Shown here: positions 9,028 through 23,898 of the stretch, in pieces
Position numbering within the stretch: position 1 is the first letter of the stretch
Layout of the letters: every line of letters begins with the position of its first letter
NCBI RefSeq assembly: GCF_011752065.1
Contig: NZ_JAAIJY010000005.1
Span: 1-64,000, forward strand
Length of the DNA: 64,000 nt
Direction of reading: 5' to 3'
From: Actinomyces sp. ZJ308
GTDB lineage: Bacteria > Actinomycetota > Actinomycetes > Actinomycetales > Actinomycetaceae
Program-made: the position numbers and the translations under genes
Notes under the pieces: model-generated
Told to the model about the DNA's origin: nothing
Database searches by the model: none
What the model saw: only the letters and a program-made list of their open reading frames with translations

Positions 9028-11163
9028 ATGGCCGACCCCTCGACGTACCGTCCCGCCCCCGGCGAGATCCCCACGTCACCGGGCGTCTACCGGTTCCTGG
9101 ACGGGCAGGGGCGAGTCATCTACGTCGGAAAGGCCAAGAACCTGCGGGCCCGCCTGTCCAGCTACTTCCAGGACCTCGCCGCCCTGCACCCGCGCACCCA
9201 GAAGATGGTGACCACCGCCTGCGCCGTGGAGTGGACCGTCGTGTCCACCGAGGTGGAGTCCCTGGCCCTAGAGTACTCCTGGATCAAGGAGTTCAACCCC
9301 CGCTTCAACGTCATGTACAAGGACGACAAGTCCTACCCCTACCTGGCGGTGACCATGGGGGAGACCTACCCCCGGGTCCAGGTGGTCCGCGGGGCCCGCA
9401 AGCCCGGGACCCGGTACTTCGGTCCCTTCGTCCAGGCCTGGTCCATCCGCGAGACCGTCGACCAGCTGCTGCGCGTCTTCCCGGTGCGCTCCTGCTCAGC
9501 CGGTGTCTTCCGCCGCGCACAGGCCTCGGGGCGGCCCTGCCTGCTGGGCTACATCGACAAGTGCTCGGCGCCTTGCGTGGGCCGCATCAGCCCCCAGGAC
9601 CACAGGGCGCTGGCCGAGGACTTCTGCGCCTTCATGGCCGGTCGCACTGGCCCCTACCTGCGCCAGGTCGAGTCCGAGATGAAGGCGGCCGCCGCCGCCC
9701 TCGACTTCGAGAGGGCCGCCCGCCTCCGGGACGACGCCGCCGCGCTGCGCAAGGTCATCGAGGGCAACGCCGTCGTCCTGCCCGACGCCACCGATGCCGA
9801 CGTCTTCGCCCTGGTGCGCGACGAGCTCGAGGCCGCCGTCCAGGTCTTCCACGTGCGCGGCGGACGGGTGCGCGGGCAGCGCGGCTGGGTCGTCGACCTC
9901 GTCGATGAGGCCGGAAACGCCGAGCTCATCGAGCGTCTCCTCGAGCAGGTCTACGCCTCCCTCCTCGATCCCGCCGACGCCGGAGCCGTCCACCAGGGTG
10001 GAGCGCCCACCTCATCCGGAACCACCACCTCCGTCGGCGTGGGCGACCGCGCCCCCTCCAGCCCTCAGCCCCGCAGCGGACCGAAGGGCTCGAACGGCGC
10101 GTCGGCGGCCACCAGCGTCGACGACGTCGCCCACACGGCCACCACCGCGGTTCCCCGAGAGATCCTGGTCCCCGAGATGCCCAGCAACGCCGCGACCGTG
10201 CGCGCCTGGCTGGCCGGGCTGCGCGGCGCCAAGGTCGACCTACGCGTGCCGCAGCGCGGCGACAAGGCCGCCCTCATGGACACGGTGCGCAAGAACGCCG
10301 AGGAGGCCCTGCGCCTGCACAAGACCCGACGCGCCGGCGACCTCACCCAGCGCACCCTCGCCCTCGACGAGCTCGCCGAGGCCCTCGACCTGCCCGAGGC
10401 GCCCCTGCGCGTCGAGTGCTACGACATCTCCCACACCCAGGGCACCTACCAGGTCGGCTCCATGGTCGTCTTCGAGGACGGCGCACCGCGCAAGTCCGAC
10501 TACCGCCGATTCACCGTGCGAGGGCAGGACGGCAGTGGTGCCACCGATGACACCGCCGCCATGCACGAGGTCCTTTCCCGTCGGTTCAAGCGGCTCATCG
10601 CCGAGCAGGGGCAGGGCGAGGCGGCCGCCCGGGCGGCGGAGGAGATCGAGGACGTCGAGGGCGTCGCCGTCGCGTCCGGACCCATCGACCCCGAGACCGG
10701 TAAGGCGAGGCGCTTCTCCTACGCCCCCGGACTCGTCGTCGTCGACGGCGGTCTGCCCCAGGTCAACGCCGCTCGCGCCGTCCTCGATGAGCTCGGCATC
10801 GACGTGCCGCTCATCGGGCTGGCCAAGCGCCTCGAGGAGGTGTGGGTACCGGGGGAGGAGTTCCCCGTCATCCTGCCGCGCACCTCCCCGGCCCTCTATC
10901 TGCTTCAGCACCTGCGCGACGAGTCCCACCGCTTCGCCATCACCCACCACCGCAGGAAGCGCTCAGCAGGCATGACCCGCTCCGTCCTGGACGGGGTCCC
11001 CGGCCTGGGGCCGGCCCGCCAGGCTGCCCTGCTGCGTGAGTTCGGCTCGGTCAAACGTATACGGCAGGCAGAGGTCGACGACATCACCCGCGTCAAGGGC
11101 ATCGGCCCGGCCCTGGCCGGCAGCATCCTGGCCCACCTCAACGGCTCGCAGGAGGACTCTTAG
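9028..11163 (+). CDS. uvrC: Excinuclease ABC subunit C (UvrC)
   Basis: UvrC makes the dual incisions of nucleotide excision repair. The 711-residue protein has an N-terminal GIY-YIG nuclease domain ([23 protein letters not shown]), a Cys-rich patch ([18 protein letters not shown]) and a UVR segment ([19 protein letters not shown]). It also has the RNase H-like endonuclease half ([23 protein letters not shown]) and a C-terminal helix-hairpin-helix pair ([19 protein letters not shown]). A Ser/Thr/Gly-rich linker of about 50 residues (roughly 320-375) separates the two halves and looks longer than usual. The ATG at 9028 is preferred over one 21 nt upstream because TACCCT at 9015-9020 lies 7 nt before it, a leaderless arrangement. 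Confidence 0.95.
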   Translation: MADPSTYRPAPGEIPTSPGVYRFLDGQGRVIYVGKAKNLRARLSSYFQDLAALHPRTQKMVTTACAVEWTVVSTEVESLALEYSWIKEFNPRFNVMYKDDKSYPYLAVTMGETYPRVQVVRGARKPGTRYFGPFVQAWSIRETVDQLLRVFPVRSCSAGVFRRAQASGRPCLLGYIDKCSAPCVGRISPQDHRALAEDFCAFMAGRTGPYLRQVESEMKAAAAALDFERAARLRDDAAALRKVIEGNAVVLPDATDADVFALVRDELEAAVQVFHVRGGRVRGQRGWVVDLVDEAGNAELIERLLEQVYASLLDPADAGAVHQGGAPTSSGTTTSVGVGDRAPSSPQPRSGPKGSNGASAATSVDDVAHTATTAVPREILVPEMPSNAATVRAWLAGLRGAKVDLRVPQRGDKAALMDTVRKNAEEALRLHKTRRAGDLTQRTLALDELAEALDLPEAPLRVECYDISHTQGTYQVGSMVVFEDGAPRKSDYRRFTVRGQDGSGATDDTAAMHEVLSRRFKRLIAEQGQGEAAARAAEEIEDVEGVAVASGPIDPETGKARRFSYAPGLVVVDGGLPQVNAARAVLDELGIDVPLIGLAKRLEEVWVPGEEFPVILPRTSPALYLLQHLRDESHRFAITHHRRKRSAGMTRSVLDGVPGLGPARQAALLREFGSVKRIRQAEVDDITRVKGIGPALAGSILAHLNGSQEDS

Positions 11164-11216
11164 GATCCTACCGGGATCCGGGACCGGGGCGTAGTCCCGC
11201 ATGGCACAATCGGTTC

Positions 11217-12074
11217 GTGGAGATACTGCGAGTGCTCAACAACAACGTCGTGCTGGCACGCGACGAGATTGGGCGCGAGGCGATCCTCACCGGCAGGGGA
11301 CTCGGATTCCAGCGCAAGCGTGGCCAGAGCGTCGACACCTCCCTCATCTCACGTCGCTACATCCCCGCCGACAACGCCCAGTCGGTGGCCGAGGTCATTG
11401 CCGGGATCCCGCTTGAGCGCCTGGCTCTCGCCGAGCGCGTCTTCCGTCAGGCGGCCCGGAAGCTGGGAACGGATGTCCCCTCCTCGAGCGTCATCGCCGT
11501 CGTCGACCACATCAACCAGGCCATGGAGCGGGTCCGTCAGGGACTGACCATGGACTATCCGCTGCGCGCAGAGGTCGCCCACCTGCACCCCGAGGAGCTG
11601 CGACTGGCCGAGGCCATGGTCGAGGAGATCAATGCCGCGCAGGAGATCCAGCTGCCCGGCGGTGAGGCCGTTGCCCTGGCCCTCCACCTCTTCACCGCCG
11701 CCATCGGTGCCCCCTCGGCGCAGGCCGCCAGCGAGCAGTCCAGGCTCATCGGCCAGGTCATGGGACTGCTGGAGAAGACCCTCGGGGAGGCCTTCGACCC
11801 CGACTCCGTCAACGCTGCCCGCTTCGCGGTTCACCTGCGCTACTTCCTGGTGCGAGCGCGCACCTCCGTCCAGATCGAGGACGGTACCGCCTCCCTGGTG
11901 ACCCAGGCGCTTCGCGTTTCCCACCCCGACTCCTACCGTGTGGCTCTACGCATCCGGGACCTGCTGGAGATCCGACTGGGCACCACCGTGACAGCCGATG
12001 AGACCGCCTACCTCGCTCTGCACGTGGCCCGGCTGACCTCCGCCCTCCCACAGACCACTCAAGGTGACACGTAA
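11217..12074 (+). CDS. BglG/LicT-family transcriptional antiterminator
   Basis: The 285-residue protein has an N-terminal RNA-binding CAT domain (about 1-55, ILRVLNNNVVLA). Two PRD domains follow (about 70-170 and 175-280) with conserved regulatory histidines (VVDHINQAM, VAHLHPEEL, AVHLRYFLVR, YLALHVARL). PRD proteins are phosphorylated by PTS components. When active they bind a ribonucleic antiterminator (RAT) and prevent termination. A matching RAT/terminator lies at 12147-12220, right before the PTS gene, so the target is evident. The GTG start has no Shine-Dalgarno; CACAAT at 11205-11210 lies 6 nt upstream, which suggests a leaderless transcript. Confidence 0.92.
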   Translation: MEILRVLNNNVVLARDEIGREAILTGRGLGFQRKRGQSVDTSLISRRYIPADNAQSVAEVIAGIPLERLALAERVFRQAARKLGTDVPSSSVIAVVDHINQAMERVRQGLTMDYPLRAEVAHLHPEELRLAEAMVEEINAAQEIQLPGGEAVALALHLFTAAIGAPSAQAASEQSRLIGQVMGLLEKTLGEAFDPDSVNAARFAVHLRYFLVRARTSVQIEDGTASLVTQALRVSHPDSYRVALRIRDLLEIRLGTTVTADETAYLALHVARLTSALPQTTQGDT

Positions 12075-12088
12075 CACAGAACGAGATC

Positions 12089-12117
12089 TTGTCCGGCGAT
12101 TCGATCATCCATAGTAT
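12089..12117 (+). promoter_or_regulatory. Promoter of the beta-glucoside PTS operon
   Basis: TTGTCC, a 17-nt spacer and TAGTAT form a good housekeeping promoter directly before the RAT leader. It would give the PTS operon its own start point apart from the antiterminator gene. A perfect 7-bp inverted repeat GAATTCC-GGTAA-GGAATTC follows at 12125-12143 and might be an additional operator. Confidence 0.6.
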
Positions 12118-12146
12118 TCGTAACGAATTCCGGTAAGGAATTCACA

Positions 12147-12174
12147 GGATTGTGACCCGTCCGGGGCAAGACCT
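12147..12174 (+). promoter_or_regulatory. Ribonucleic antiterminator (RAT) site
   Basis: The 28-nt sequence begins GGATTGTGACCCG and ends GGCAAGACCT. It closely follows the BglG/LicT RAT pattern (GGATTGT..AC...GGCAAAACC). Its 3' end overlaps the 5' arm of the terminator, so the two structures exclude each other. Confidence 0.85.
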
Positions 12175-12220
12175 GAGACACGACGGCGCTAACGCGCTGC
12201 CACTGTCTCGGGTCTTTTTT
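12169..12220 (+). terminator. Conditional terminator in the beta-glucoside operon leader
   Basis: The arms AGACCTGAGAC (12169-12179) and GTCTCGGGTCT (12205-12215) pair with one wobble, and a run of six T ends the element. The upstream RAT hairpin uses part of the first arm, which gives LicT-type control. Confidence 0.85.
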
Positions 12221-12257
12221 GTTTCCCGGAAGTGGTTACTGACTCAGGAGGACATCA

Positions 12258-15625
<3,368 letters not shown>

Positions 15626-15657
15626 GCCCAGGTAAACCGGTGCCCGGTCGCTCCGAC

Positions 15658-16959
15658 TCAGACGCTGGGACGGATCGCCCAGGCACCGGCCCGCGCCCGG
15701 TCGCCGGCCGTCCGGACGTCGTCGGCGTAGGCCACGACGACGCCCAGGCGCCGGCCGGCATGGGCCTCGGGCTTGCCGAACAGCCGCAGGTCCACGCCTT
15801 CCTGCGCGAGTGCCTCATCAAGGCCCTCGAAGCTCACGCCCTCACCGGGCGCGGACCTATCCGCGGCCTTGATCGTCACCGAGGCGCCGGGGGAGCGCAG
15901 CGAGGTGTCCACGGGTAGGCCCAGCAGAGCGCGGGCGTGCAGCTCGAACTCGCTCAGGCGCTGGCTCGCGAGCGTCACCAGCCCGGTGTCATGAGGACGC
16001 GGAGAGACCTCGGAGAAGAGGACCTCCTCACCGCATATGAACAGCTCGACCCCGAACAGCCCCCAGCCGCCCAGCGCCGTGGTGACGGACCGGGCCACCT
16101 CGCGCGCCCGCTCCAGGGCCGCCGGACTGAGGCTCTGCGGCTGCCAGGACTCCACGTAGTCCCCGTCGACCTGGCGGTGCCCGATCGGCTCGCAGAAGCT
16201 CGTCACCGTCTGGCCGGTCCGCGGGTCGCGCGAGCGCACCGTGAGCAGCGTGATCTCGGTGTCGAAGCGGACGAGGCCCTCCACGATGACCCGCCCCCGG
16301 TCCACGCGCCCATCAGCGGCCGCGTAGCGCCATGCCGACTCCAGGTCCTGCGGGCCGTGCACCACCGACTGGCCGTGGCCCGACGATGACATGACCGGCT
16401 TGACCACGCACGGGAAGCCCACCTGCCGGGCACCGGCCGTCAGCTCCTCCAGGCTTGAGGCGAAGGCGTAGGGGCTGGTCGGCAGCGCCAGCTCCTCGGC
16501 CGCGAGACGGCGGATCCCCTCACGGTTCATCGTCAGCTGTGTCGCGCGGGCCGTCGGCACCACCCGCACCTCACCGGCCTGCTCCAGGGCCACCAGCGCA
16601 TCGGTGGCCAGCGCCTCGATCTCGGGGACCACGATGGCGGCGCCACTGGAACGGATCGCCGCGGTCAGCGCCTCGGGATCGCTCATGTCCACCGTCAGGG
16701 CGTTGTGGGCCACCTGCTGGGCCGGAGCCCCGTCGTAACGGTCAATGGCCGTGACCTCCACTCCCAGACGGCTCAGCGCGATCGTCACCTCCTTGCCGAT
16801 CTCGCCGGCGCCCAGCAGCGCCACCCTCGTCGCGCTGCGGGTCCAGGGCGTGCCCAGAACCGGAGCGGCCGGCTGCACCGCCGCAGTCTCCAGGGACGGT
16901 GAGAGGGACGGGTGGGTGCTCTGGTCGGACATCTGATCGGACATGGGGGAGGGGCTCAT
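15658..16959 (-). CDS. purT: Formate-dependent phosphoribosylglycinamide formyltransferase (PurT)
   Basis: PurT makes formyl-GAR from GAR, formate and ATP in purine synthesis. The 433-residue ATP-grasp protein shows [21 protein letters not shown], the ATP-grasp glycine loop [24 protein letters not shown], and the metal and nucleotide motif [25 protein letters not shown]. The N-terminus carries a Ser/Pro-rich tail of about 35 residues before the core. The ATG at 16959 has CAGGAGG 4 nt upstream, which rules out the much longer open frame. The 3' end is 32 bp from the convergent GH1 gene. The gene sits between uvrC and rapZ, where actinobacteria usually have no insertion. Confidence 0.93.
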   Translation of the reverse strand: MSPSPMSDQMSDQSTHPSLSPSLETAAVQPAAPVLGTPWTRSATRVALLGAGEIGKEVTIALSRLGVEVTAIDRYDGAPAQQVAHNALTVDMSDPEALTAAIRSSGAAIVVPEIEALATDALVALEQAGEVRVVPTARATQLTMNREGIRRLAAEELALPTSPYAFASSLEELTAGARQVGFPCVVKPVMSSSGHGQSVVHGPQDLESAWRYAAADGRVDRGRVIVEGLVRFDTEITLLTVRSRDPRTGQTVTSFCEPIGHRQVDGDYVESWQPQSLSPAALERAREVARSVTTALGGWGLFGVELFICGEEVLFSEVSPRPHDTGLVTLASQRLSEFELHARALLGLPVDTSLRSPGASVTIKAADRSAPGEGVSFEGLDEALAQEGVDLRLFGKPEAHAGRRLGVVVAYADDVRTAGDRARAGAWAIRPSV

Positions 16960-17079
16960 GGGGCCTCCTGGCGTCTGGTGCCGAGAACCGGCGACAGCGA
17001 GTACGGGCAACGGTGAAACGCTACCGGTAATCCGGCGTCGGCGATGGGCGGACTCATTCGGGCGTGCGATGCTTGGGCC

Positions 17080-18054
17080 ATGGATGACGAGCGCCGCCCC
17101 CAGCCCTCCTCCGGTAAGCGCAAGCGGCTTGAGGACACGGTTCCCATCGAGATCCCCGCCCTCGACGAGGCCACTCCTCCCGTCCCGCCCGCCGAGCGTC
17201 CCGAGATGATCATTGTCACGGGTATGTCCGGGGCCGGGCGCTCGCGCGCGGCCAACGCCCTGGAGGACCTCGACTGGTACGTGGTGGACAACCTTCCGCC
17301 CCAGCTGCTGCCGGCCCTGTCCGGCATGATGACGACGGTCGGCGCCGGTGTGCACCGGCTGGCCGCGGTGGTCGACGTGCGCAGCCGCGAGTTCTTCTCC
17401 CACTTCATGGACTACCTGCGCAAGGTCCGGGACAACGGCACCGACGTGCGACTCATCTTCCTGGACGCCTCCGACGCCGTTCTGGTCAGGCGCTTCGAGT
17501 CCTCACGCCGGCCCCACCCGCTGCAGGGCAACGGCTCCGTCCTGGACGGCATCGAGCACGAGCGCACCTTGCTGGGAGGGCTGCGGGGGGTGGCCGACAT
17601 CGTCATCGACACCTCCAACTACTCCGTCCACGACCTGGCCCGTCGGGTGCGCGAGCTCGTGGCCCACGAGTCCGACCTGGCGCTTCGCATCAATGTCATG
17701 TCCTTCGGGTTCAAGTACGGCATCCCCCTGGACGCCGACCACGTCCTGGACGTGCGCTTCATCCCCAACCCCTACTGGGTCTCCGAGCTGCGCCACCTCA
17801 CCGGCCGAGACTCGCCCGTGGCCGACTACGTCTTCGCCCAGAAGGGGGCGGCCGCCTTCGTCGACGGATACGCGGACCTGCTCATCCCCGCGCTCCCGCA
17901 GTACGTTGATGAGCTCAAGCCTCACGTTACCCTGGCCGTGGGCTGCACCGGGGGCAAGCACCGATCGGTGGCCTCGGCGGAGAGGCTCGGGGCCAGGCTG
18001 AGACGAGCTGGCTTCGAGGTCGTTGTCCAGCACCGTGACCTGGGACGGGAGTAG
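17080..18054 (+). CDS. rapZ: RapZ-type nucleotide-binding protein
   Basis: The 324-residue protein belongs to the RapZ/YvcJ P-loop family. In Enterobacteria RapZ controls the glmZ sRNA; the actinobacterial role is unclear. The P-loop is GMSGAGRS, with Arg in the Lys position as in other actinobacterial members. WYVVDNLPP follows, and the C-terminal domain has [11 protein letters not shown]. About 40 residues of polar N-terminal extension precede the core. ATG 17080 is preferred; GATGCT at 17068-17073 lies 6 nt upstream, a possible leaderless start. The next gene, yvcK, begins 4 nt after the stop. Confidence 0.93.
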   Translation: MDDERRPQPSSGKRKRLEDTVPIEIPALDEATPPVPPAERPEMIIVTGMSGAGRSRAANALEDLDWYVVDNLPPQLLPALSGMMTTVGAGVHRLAAVVDVRSREFFSHFMDYLRKVRDNGTDVRLIFLDASDAVLVRRFESSRRPHPLQGNGSVLDGIEHERTLLGGLRGVADIVIDTSNYSVHDLARRVRELVAHESDLALRINVMSFGFKYGIPLDADHVLDVRFIPNPYWVSELRHLTGRDSPVADYVFAQKGAAAFVDGYADLLIPALPQYVDELKPHVTLAVGCTGGKHRSVASAERLGARLRRAGFEVVVQHRDLGRE

Positions 18055-18057
18055 ACA

Positions 18058-19059
18058 GTGGGAACGACGATCGATGCGGCCGGGTGGCCCCGCCGCGGTG
18101 AGGAGGGGCCCGCCGTCGTCGCTCTGGGGGGCGGACACGGCCTGTCAGCCACTCTCCGGGCACTGCGTCACGTCACTCACCGGCTCACCGCCGTCGTCAC
18201 CGTCGCCGACGACGGCGGCTCCTCAGGGCGCCTGCGTCGGGAGTTCGACTGTCTGCCGCCGGGGGACCTGCGCATGGCGCTGGCCTCTCTGTGCGAGGAC
18301 TCCGAGTGGGGACTGACCTGGCGCGACGTGCTCCAGCACCGTTTCGAGGGCCAGGGCGAGCTCGACAACCACGCCCTGGGGAACCTGCTCATCCTGGCGC
18401 TGTGGCAGCTGCTGGGAGACGACGTCGCCGGACTCGACTGGGTGGGGCGCCTGCTGACGATCCACGGCCGGGTCGTGCCCATGTCCTCCTCACCCCTGGT
18501 CATCGAGGCGGACATCGTCTCGGGCGGGACCAGCCGCAGGGTCAGCGGTCAGGTGGCGGTCGCCTCGGCCCGAGGACGTCTGGAGAACGTGGGGATCGTT
18601 CCCGAGGACGCCGACGCCCACCCCGAGGCGCTGCGCGCCATCGACGAGGCGGACTGGGTGGTCCTGGGACCGGGCTCCTGGTACACCTCGGTACTTCCTC
18701 ATCTCATTCTCCCCTCCATGCGTCATGCGCTGGTGAACACCTCGGCCCGCAAGGTCGTGGTCCTCAACCTCTCCGCGCAGCAGGGCGAGACCGACGGGAT
18801 GACCAGCGCCGACCACCTGCGGGTGCTGCGCCAGTACGCACCCGACCTGCGCCTGGACGTGGTGCTGGCCGACCCCTCGACCGTCGAGGACGTCGTCGAT
18901 CTCGAGTCGGTGGCCTCGGCCATGGGGGCCACCGTCGTCCTGCGGCAGGTGCGGACCGGTGAGGCCCTGTGCCACCACGACCCGCTGCGCCTGGCGGCCG
19001 CCTTCCGGGACGCCTTCGAAGGGGCGCTGGGGGACGTCACCGACGAGACGCAGACCTGA
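18058..19059 (+). CDS. YvcK/CofD-like uridine diphosphate sugar-binding protein
   Basis: The 333-residue protein belongs to the YvcK (gluconeogenesis factor) family, needed for growth on gluconeogenic carbon and for envelope homeostasis in other Gram-positives. The GGGHGLSATLRAL loop starts the fold. TVADDGGSSGRLRREF, LPPGDLRMAL and VLGPGSWYTSVLPHLI are diagnostic. It starts with GTG 4 nt after the rapZ stop and is probably translationally coupled. whiA lies 317 bp downstream with its own leader. Confidence 0.93.
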   Translation: MGTTIDAAGWPRRGEEGPAVVALGGGHGLSATLRALRHVTHRLTAVVTVADDGGSSGRLRREFDCLPPGDLRMALASLCEDSEWGLTWRDVLQHRFEGQGELDNHALGNLLILALWQLLGDDVAGLDWVGRLLTIHGRVVPMSSSPLVIEADIVSGGTSRRVSGQVAVASARGRLENVGIVPEDADAHPEALRAIDEADWVVLGPGSWYTSVLPHLILPSMRHALVNTSARKVVVLNLSAQQGETDGMTSADHLRVLRQYAPDLRLDVVLADPSTVEDVVDLESVASAMGATVVLRQVRTGEALCHHDPLRLAAAFRDAFEGALGDVTDETQT

Positions 19060-19376
19060 GGCAACCGGCGGTTGCGTCGGACAACCGCGCTGACGAGCCG
19101 GCCGGTCGCAACGGATCAACGGATCATGACAGAACGTGACACTGGACTCATTGATGAGTCCGGATGCTCGCCATCGTTCATAATTCTCCGCGGCCCCGCC
19201 CAGCCAGCAGCAGGGTGCCACGGCTAAGAATTTTCCTAGACGCGTCTCCTGGCGCTGCGTCACCCTGAGCGAGACCGGCAGGTGGCAATCACCCCATTCG
19301 CACCGACCATACCGACCATAAACGATCTATAACCGACCACGACCCCCGACGACCCCCGACCACGAGGAGCCCACCC
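19060..19376 (+). promoter_or_regulatory. 317-bp leader of whiA with a palindrome and short tandem repeats
   Basis: No gene is seen. A perfect 18-nt palindrome (GGACTCAT-TG-ATGAGTCC) lies at 19144-19161 and could end yvcK transcription or serve as an operator. Near the start of whiA are short direct repeats, CCGACCATA twice in a row (about 19303-19320) and ACGACCCCCG twice (about 19339-19358). A -10-like element cannot be chosen with confidence. Confidence 0.4.
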
Positions 19377-20357
19377 ATGTCGCTGACGGTCACCGTCAAG
19401 GATGAGCTCGCGCTCGTCGCCACCGAGAACGCCGCCCAAAGGCGGGCGGAGGTCTCCGCGATGCTGCGCTTCGCCGGGGGGCTGCACATCGTCTCGGGAC
19501 GCATCGTCGTCGAGGCCGAGCTCGACCACGGTGGAGCCGTACGTCGGCTGCACCAGCACCTCAAGGAGCTCTACGGGATGGAGCCCGAGGTCATGGTCGT
19601 CCAGGGCGGCTCCCTGCACCGGGGGTCCCGCTACGTGCTGCGAGTCACCCAGCGGGGCAAGGACCTGGCCCGGCTCTCCGGGCTGGTCGACGATCGGGGC
19701 CGGCCGGTGCGCGGCATGCCGGTCGCCGTCGTCCAGGGCGGACGCAACGCCGCCGCTGCCGCCTGGCGCGGGGCCTTCCTCGCCCGCGGCTCGCTGACCG
19801 AGCCCGGCCGGTCCTCCTCCCTGGAGGTCACCTGTCCCGGGTCCGAGGCGGCGCTCGCCCTCGTAGGAGCCGCGCGGCGCTTCGACATCTCGGCCAAGGC
19901 CCGCGAGGTGCGCGGAGCCGACCGCGTCGTCGTCCGTGACGGTGAGGCCATCGGCATCCTCCTGGAGCGGATGGGGGCGCCGGAGGCCTTCAAGGTGTGG
20001 GCCGAGCGCCGCTCCCGACGCGAGTCGAGGGGCACGGCCAACCGCCTGGCCAACTTCGACGACGCGAACCTGCGCCGTTCGGCCCGCGCGGCCGTGGCCT
20101 CGGGGGCCCGGGTCGAGCGCGCCTTCGAGATCCTGGGGGACGATGTTCCCTCCCACCTGCTCCAGGCCGGCAGGCTGCGCATCGCGCACAAGCAGGCCTC
20201 CCTGGAGGAGCTCGGCCAGCTCTCCGACCCGCAGCTGACCAAGGACGCCGTCGCCGGACGCATCCGCCGGCTCCTGGCCATGGCGGACAAGCAGGCGCAT
20301 GAGCTGGGCATCCCGGACACCGAGTCGGTTCTCACTCAGGAGATGCTCGAGCCCTGA
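19377..20357 (+). CDS. whiA: WhiA sporulation/division regulator
   Basis: WhiA is a DNA-binding protein with a degenerate LAGLIDADG homing-endonuclease fold and a C-terminal HTH. In Streptomyces it controls sporulation division with WhiB, and it is kept in non-sporulating Gram-positives. The 326-residue protein shows [51 protein letters not shown] and the HTH region [20 protein letters not shown]. The ATG has GAGGAG 8 nt upstream. The order rapZ-yvcK-whiA-gap is the standard actinobacterial cluster. Confidence 0.96.
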   Translation: MSLTVTVKDELALVATENAAQRRAEVSAMLRFAGGLHIVSGRIVVEAELDHGGAVRRLHQHLKELYGMEPEVMVVQGGSLHRGSRYVLRVTQRGKDLARLSGLVDDRGRPVRGMPVAVVQGGRNAAAAAWRGAFLARGSLTEPGRSSSLEVTCPGSEAALALVGAARRFDISAKAREVRGADRVVVRDGEAIGILLERMGAPEAFKVWAERRSRRESRGTANRLANFDDANLRRSARAAVASGARVERAFEILGDDVPSHLLQAGRLRIAHKQASLEELGQLSDPQLTKDAVAGRIRRLLAMADKQAHELGIPDTESVLTQEMLEP

Positions 20358-20485
20358 GTCCAGATGGGACCTCGGTCCTGACTCCGGGGGCAATCGATGG
20401 TCATAGACCCCGACGAGGCTGGTTTCTGCGTCACAGTGTTCGCCCGTGGCGTGGCCGGCGGCTCCCAGCGGCTGCCCAGTGTGGC

Positions 20486-20491
20486 TAGACT
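20486..20491 (+). promoter_or_regulatory. -10 hexamer upstream of gap
   Basis: TAGACT in the gap leader, about 113 nt before the start codon. No matching -35 is evident. Confidence 0.35.
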
Positions 20492-20520
20492 CGGCCGTGC
20501 CGGAGCTGAATCGGATGTGA

Positions 20521-21612
<1,092 letters not shown>

Positions 21613-21642
21613 GACCAGACCGAGAGCATGACTCTCTAGGAG

Positions 21643-21680
21643 ACGGCGCCCGCGCCACGCTATGCGTGCGCGGGCGCCGT
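21643..21680 (+). terminator. Strong hairpin between gap and pgk
   Basis: The arms ACGGCGCCCGCGC and GCGCGGGCGCCGT pair over 13 bp, with a further inner CACGC/GCGTG stem. Little T follows, so it may be a processing or attenuation structure that lowers pgk-tpiA expression relative to gap. Confidence 0.6.
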
Positions 21681-21723
21681 CCGTCAGATCCCACACCATC
21701 ACCCACAACCGATGAGAGGCTTT

Positions 21724-22917
21724 ATGAAGACCATCGAGTCCCTGGGCGACCTCAAGGGCAAGCGAGTCCTGGTCCGCTCCGACTTCAACGTGCCGCTGGA
21801 CGCCGACAAGAACATCACCGACGACGGCCGTATCCAGGCTGCTCTGCCCACCCTGCGCGCCCTGCTCGACGCCGGTGCCAAGGTGATCATCACCGCCCAC
21901 CTGGGTCGTCCCAAGGGGCAGGTCAACCCCGACTACTCCCTGGCCCCCGTCGCCAAGCGCCTCGCCGAGGTCACCGGCGCCAAGGTGACTCTCGCCGAGG
22001 ACACCGTCGGTGAGTCCGCCAAGGCCGCCGTCGCCGCGGCCGGCGACGGCGAGATCGTCCTGCTGGAGAACGTGCGCTTCAACGCCGCCGAGACCTCCAA
22101 GGACGACGCCGAGCGCGCAGCCTTCGCCGCCGAGCTCGCCGCCCTGGCCGACGTCTTCGTGTCCGACGGCTTCGGCGTCGTGCACCGCAAGCAGGCCTCC
22201 GTCTACGACGTCGCCAAGCTCCTGCCCTCGGCCGCCGGCCTGCTCGTCGTCAAGGAGATCGAGTCGCTGGGCCGCGCCGTCAACGACCCCGAGCGCCCCT
22301 ACACCGTGGTGCTCGGCGGCTCCAAGGTCTCCGACAAGCTGGGCGTCATCTCCAACCTGCTGGGCAAGGCCGACCGCCTCCTCATCGGTGGCGGCATGGC
22401 CTACACCTTCCTGGCCGCACAGGGCCACGAGGTGGGGACCTCCCTGCTGGAGAAGGATCAGATCGAGACCGTCAAGGGCTACCTGGAGACCGCCAAGGCC
22501 AACGGAGTCGAGCTCCTCCTCCCCGTTGACACCGTCGTGGCCCCCGCCTTCGCCGCGGACGCCCCGGCCACCGTCGTGCCCTCCGACGAGCTGCCCGCCG
22601 ACCAGATGGGCCTGGACATCGGTCCCAAGACGCGAGAGCTCTTCGCCGACGCCATCGCCACCTCCAAGACCGTGGTGTGGAACGGCCCCATGGGCGTCTT
22701 CGAGTTCCCGGCCTTCGCCGAGGGCACCAAGGCCGTGGCCAAGGCGATCTCCTCCTCCGACGCCTTCTCCGTCATCGGTGGTGGCGACTCCGCCGCGGCC
22801 GTGCGCACGCTCGGCTTCGATGAGGCCACGTTCTCCCACATCTCCACCGGTGGTGGCGCGTCCCTCGAGCTCCTCGAGGGCAAGACCCTGCCGGGTATCG
22901 CAGTGCTCGAAGACTGA
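21724..22917 (+). CDS. pgk: Phosphoglycerate kinase
   Basis: PGK transfers phosphate from 1,3-bisphosphoglycerate to ADP. The 397-residue protein has the signature [12 protein letters not shown], the substrate-binding HLGRPKG, the hinge LLENVRF, the ADP loop [12 protein letters not shown] and the C-terminal [13 protein letters not shown] 21724 is preferred for the GAGAGG 4 nt upstream; another ATG lies 12 nt upstream. tpiA starts 15 nt after the stop. Confidence 0.98.
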   Translation: MKTIESLGDLKGKRVLVRSDFNVPLDADKNITDDGRIQAALPTLRALLDAGAKVIITAHLGRPKGQVNPDYSLAPVAKRLAEVTGAKVTLAEDTVGESAKAAVAAAGDGEIVLLENVRFNAAETSKDDAERAAFAAELAALADVFVSDGFGVVHRKQASVYDVAKLLPSAAGLLVVKEIESLGRAVNDPERPYTVVLGGSKVSDKLGVISNLLGKADRLLIGGGMAYTFLAAQGHEVGTSLLEKDQIETVKGYLETAKANGVELLLPVDTVVAPAFAADAPATVVPSDELPADQMGLDIGPKTRELFADAIATSKTVVWNGPMGVFEFPAFAEGTKAVAKAISSSDAFSVIGGGDSAAAVRTLGFDEATFSHISTGGGASLELLEGKTLPGIAVLED

Positions 22918-22932
22918 AGGAAGGCAACCTAG

Positions 22933-23712
22933 ATGAGCAACCGCACCCCGCTCATGGCGGGCAACTGGAAGATGAACCTCGACCACCTCGAGGCGAACCA
23001 CCTCGTCCAGGGCCTGGCCATGGAGCTCAAGGACCGCGACCACGACTACGCCAAGTGCGAGGTCCTGGTGATCCCGCCCTTCACGGACATCCGCACCGTG
23101 CAGACCGTCGTCGAGGCCGACTCCCTGAGCATCAAGTACGGCGCCCAGGACGTCTCCACCCACGACAACGGCGCCTACACCGGTGAGGTCTCCACCGAGA
23201 TGCTCACCAAACTCGGCTGCAGCTACGTGGTCATGGGCCACTCCGAGCGCCGCGAGTACCACGGCGAGTCCGACGCCCTCGTGGGCGCCAAGGCCCGCAA
23301 GGTGCTCGACGCCGGCATGACCCCCATCCTGTGCTGCGGTGAGGCGCTGGAGATCCGCAAGGCGGGTACCCACGTCGAGTTCGTCCTGGGCCAGATCCGC
23401 GCCGCCCTCGAGGGGTGGAGCGGTGATGACATCGCCAAGATCGTCATCGCCTACGAGCCCATCTGGGCCATCGGCACCGGTGAGACCGCCACCGCCGAGG
23501 ACGCCCAGGAGGTGTGCGGAGCGATCCGTGAGGCCCTGCGTGCCGACTACGGTGACGCCACTGCCGACGCCACCCGCATCCTCTACGGCGGTTCGGCCAA
23601 GCCCGGCAACATCAAGGAGCTCATGGCCCAGCCCGACGTCGACGGCGCCCTGGTCGGCGGAGCCTCCCTCAAGGCCGACTCCTTCGCCGCCATGGCGGGC
23701 TTCTACGCCTGA
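22933..23712 (+). CDS. tpiA: Triosephosphate isomerase
   Basis: TIM interconverts DHAP and glyceraldehyde-3-phosphate. The 259-residue protein has N-terminal MAGNWKMN with the catalytic Lys, His103 in VVMGHSERR, Glu175 in [12 protein letters not shown], and the phosphate loop [11 protein letters not shown]. The ATG lies 15 nt after pgk, with a purine-rich GGAAGG in the gap. A long perfect hairpin follows. Confidence 0.98.
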   Translation: MSNRTPLMAGNWKMNLDHLEANHLVQGLAMELKDRDHDYAKCEVLVIPPFTDIRTVQTVVEADSLSIKYGAQDVSTHDNGAYTGEVSTEMLTKLGCSYVVMGHSERREYHGESDALVGAKARKVLDAGMTPILCCGEALEIRKAGTHVEFVLGQIRAALEGWSGDDIAKIVIAYEPIWAIGTGETATAEDAQEVCGAIREALRADYGDATADATRILYGGSAKPGNIKELMAQPDVDGALVGGASLKADSFAAMAGFYA

Positions 23713-23728
23713 TCAGCCTGAGGCGCAC

Positions 23729-23775
23729 CGCCGGGTCCTGGACACCTCACACCAGGAGGTGTCCAGGACCCGGCG
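23729..23775 (+). terminator. 19-bp perfect hairpin after tpiA
   Basis: The arms at 23729-23747 and 23757-23775 pair perfectly (first arm starts CGCCGGGTCCTGG). There is no T tract. A -10-like TAGACT at 23785-23790 follows, so secG probably has its own promoter. Confidence 0.7.
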
Positions 23776-23898
23776 CGTTGCAGGTAGACTGCCGAGCGGA
23801 CAGGTGGGGGCGCAGACCCCGTCGAGAACCGTGCCGGACCCCAACCGGCGCGTCAGACCCCCACGGCAAGACGAAACCAACGACGAAGGGAACGCGGC

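Noticed and set aside
16960-17403. N-terminal extension of PurT to 581 residues
   Set aside because: The extension is antisense to rapZ. A strong ribosome binding site marks ATG 16959.
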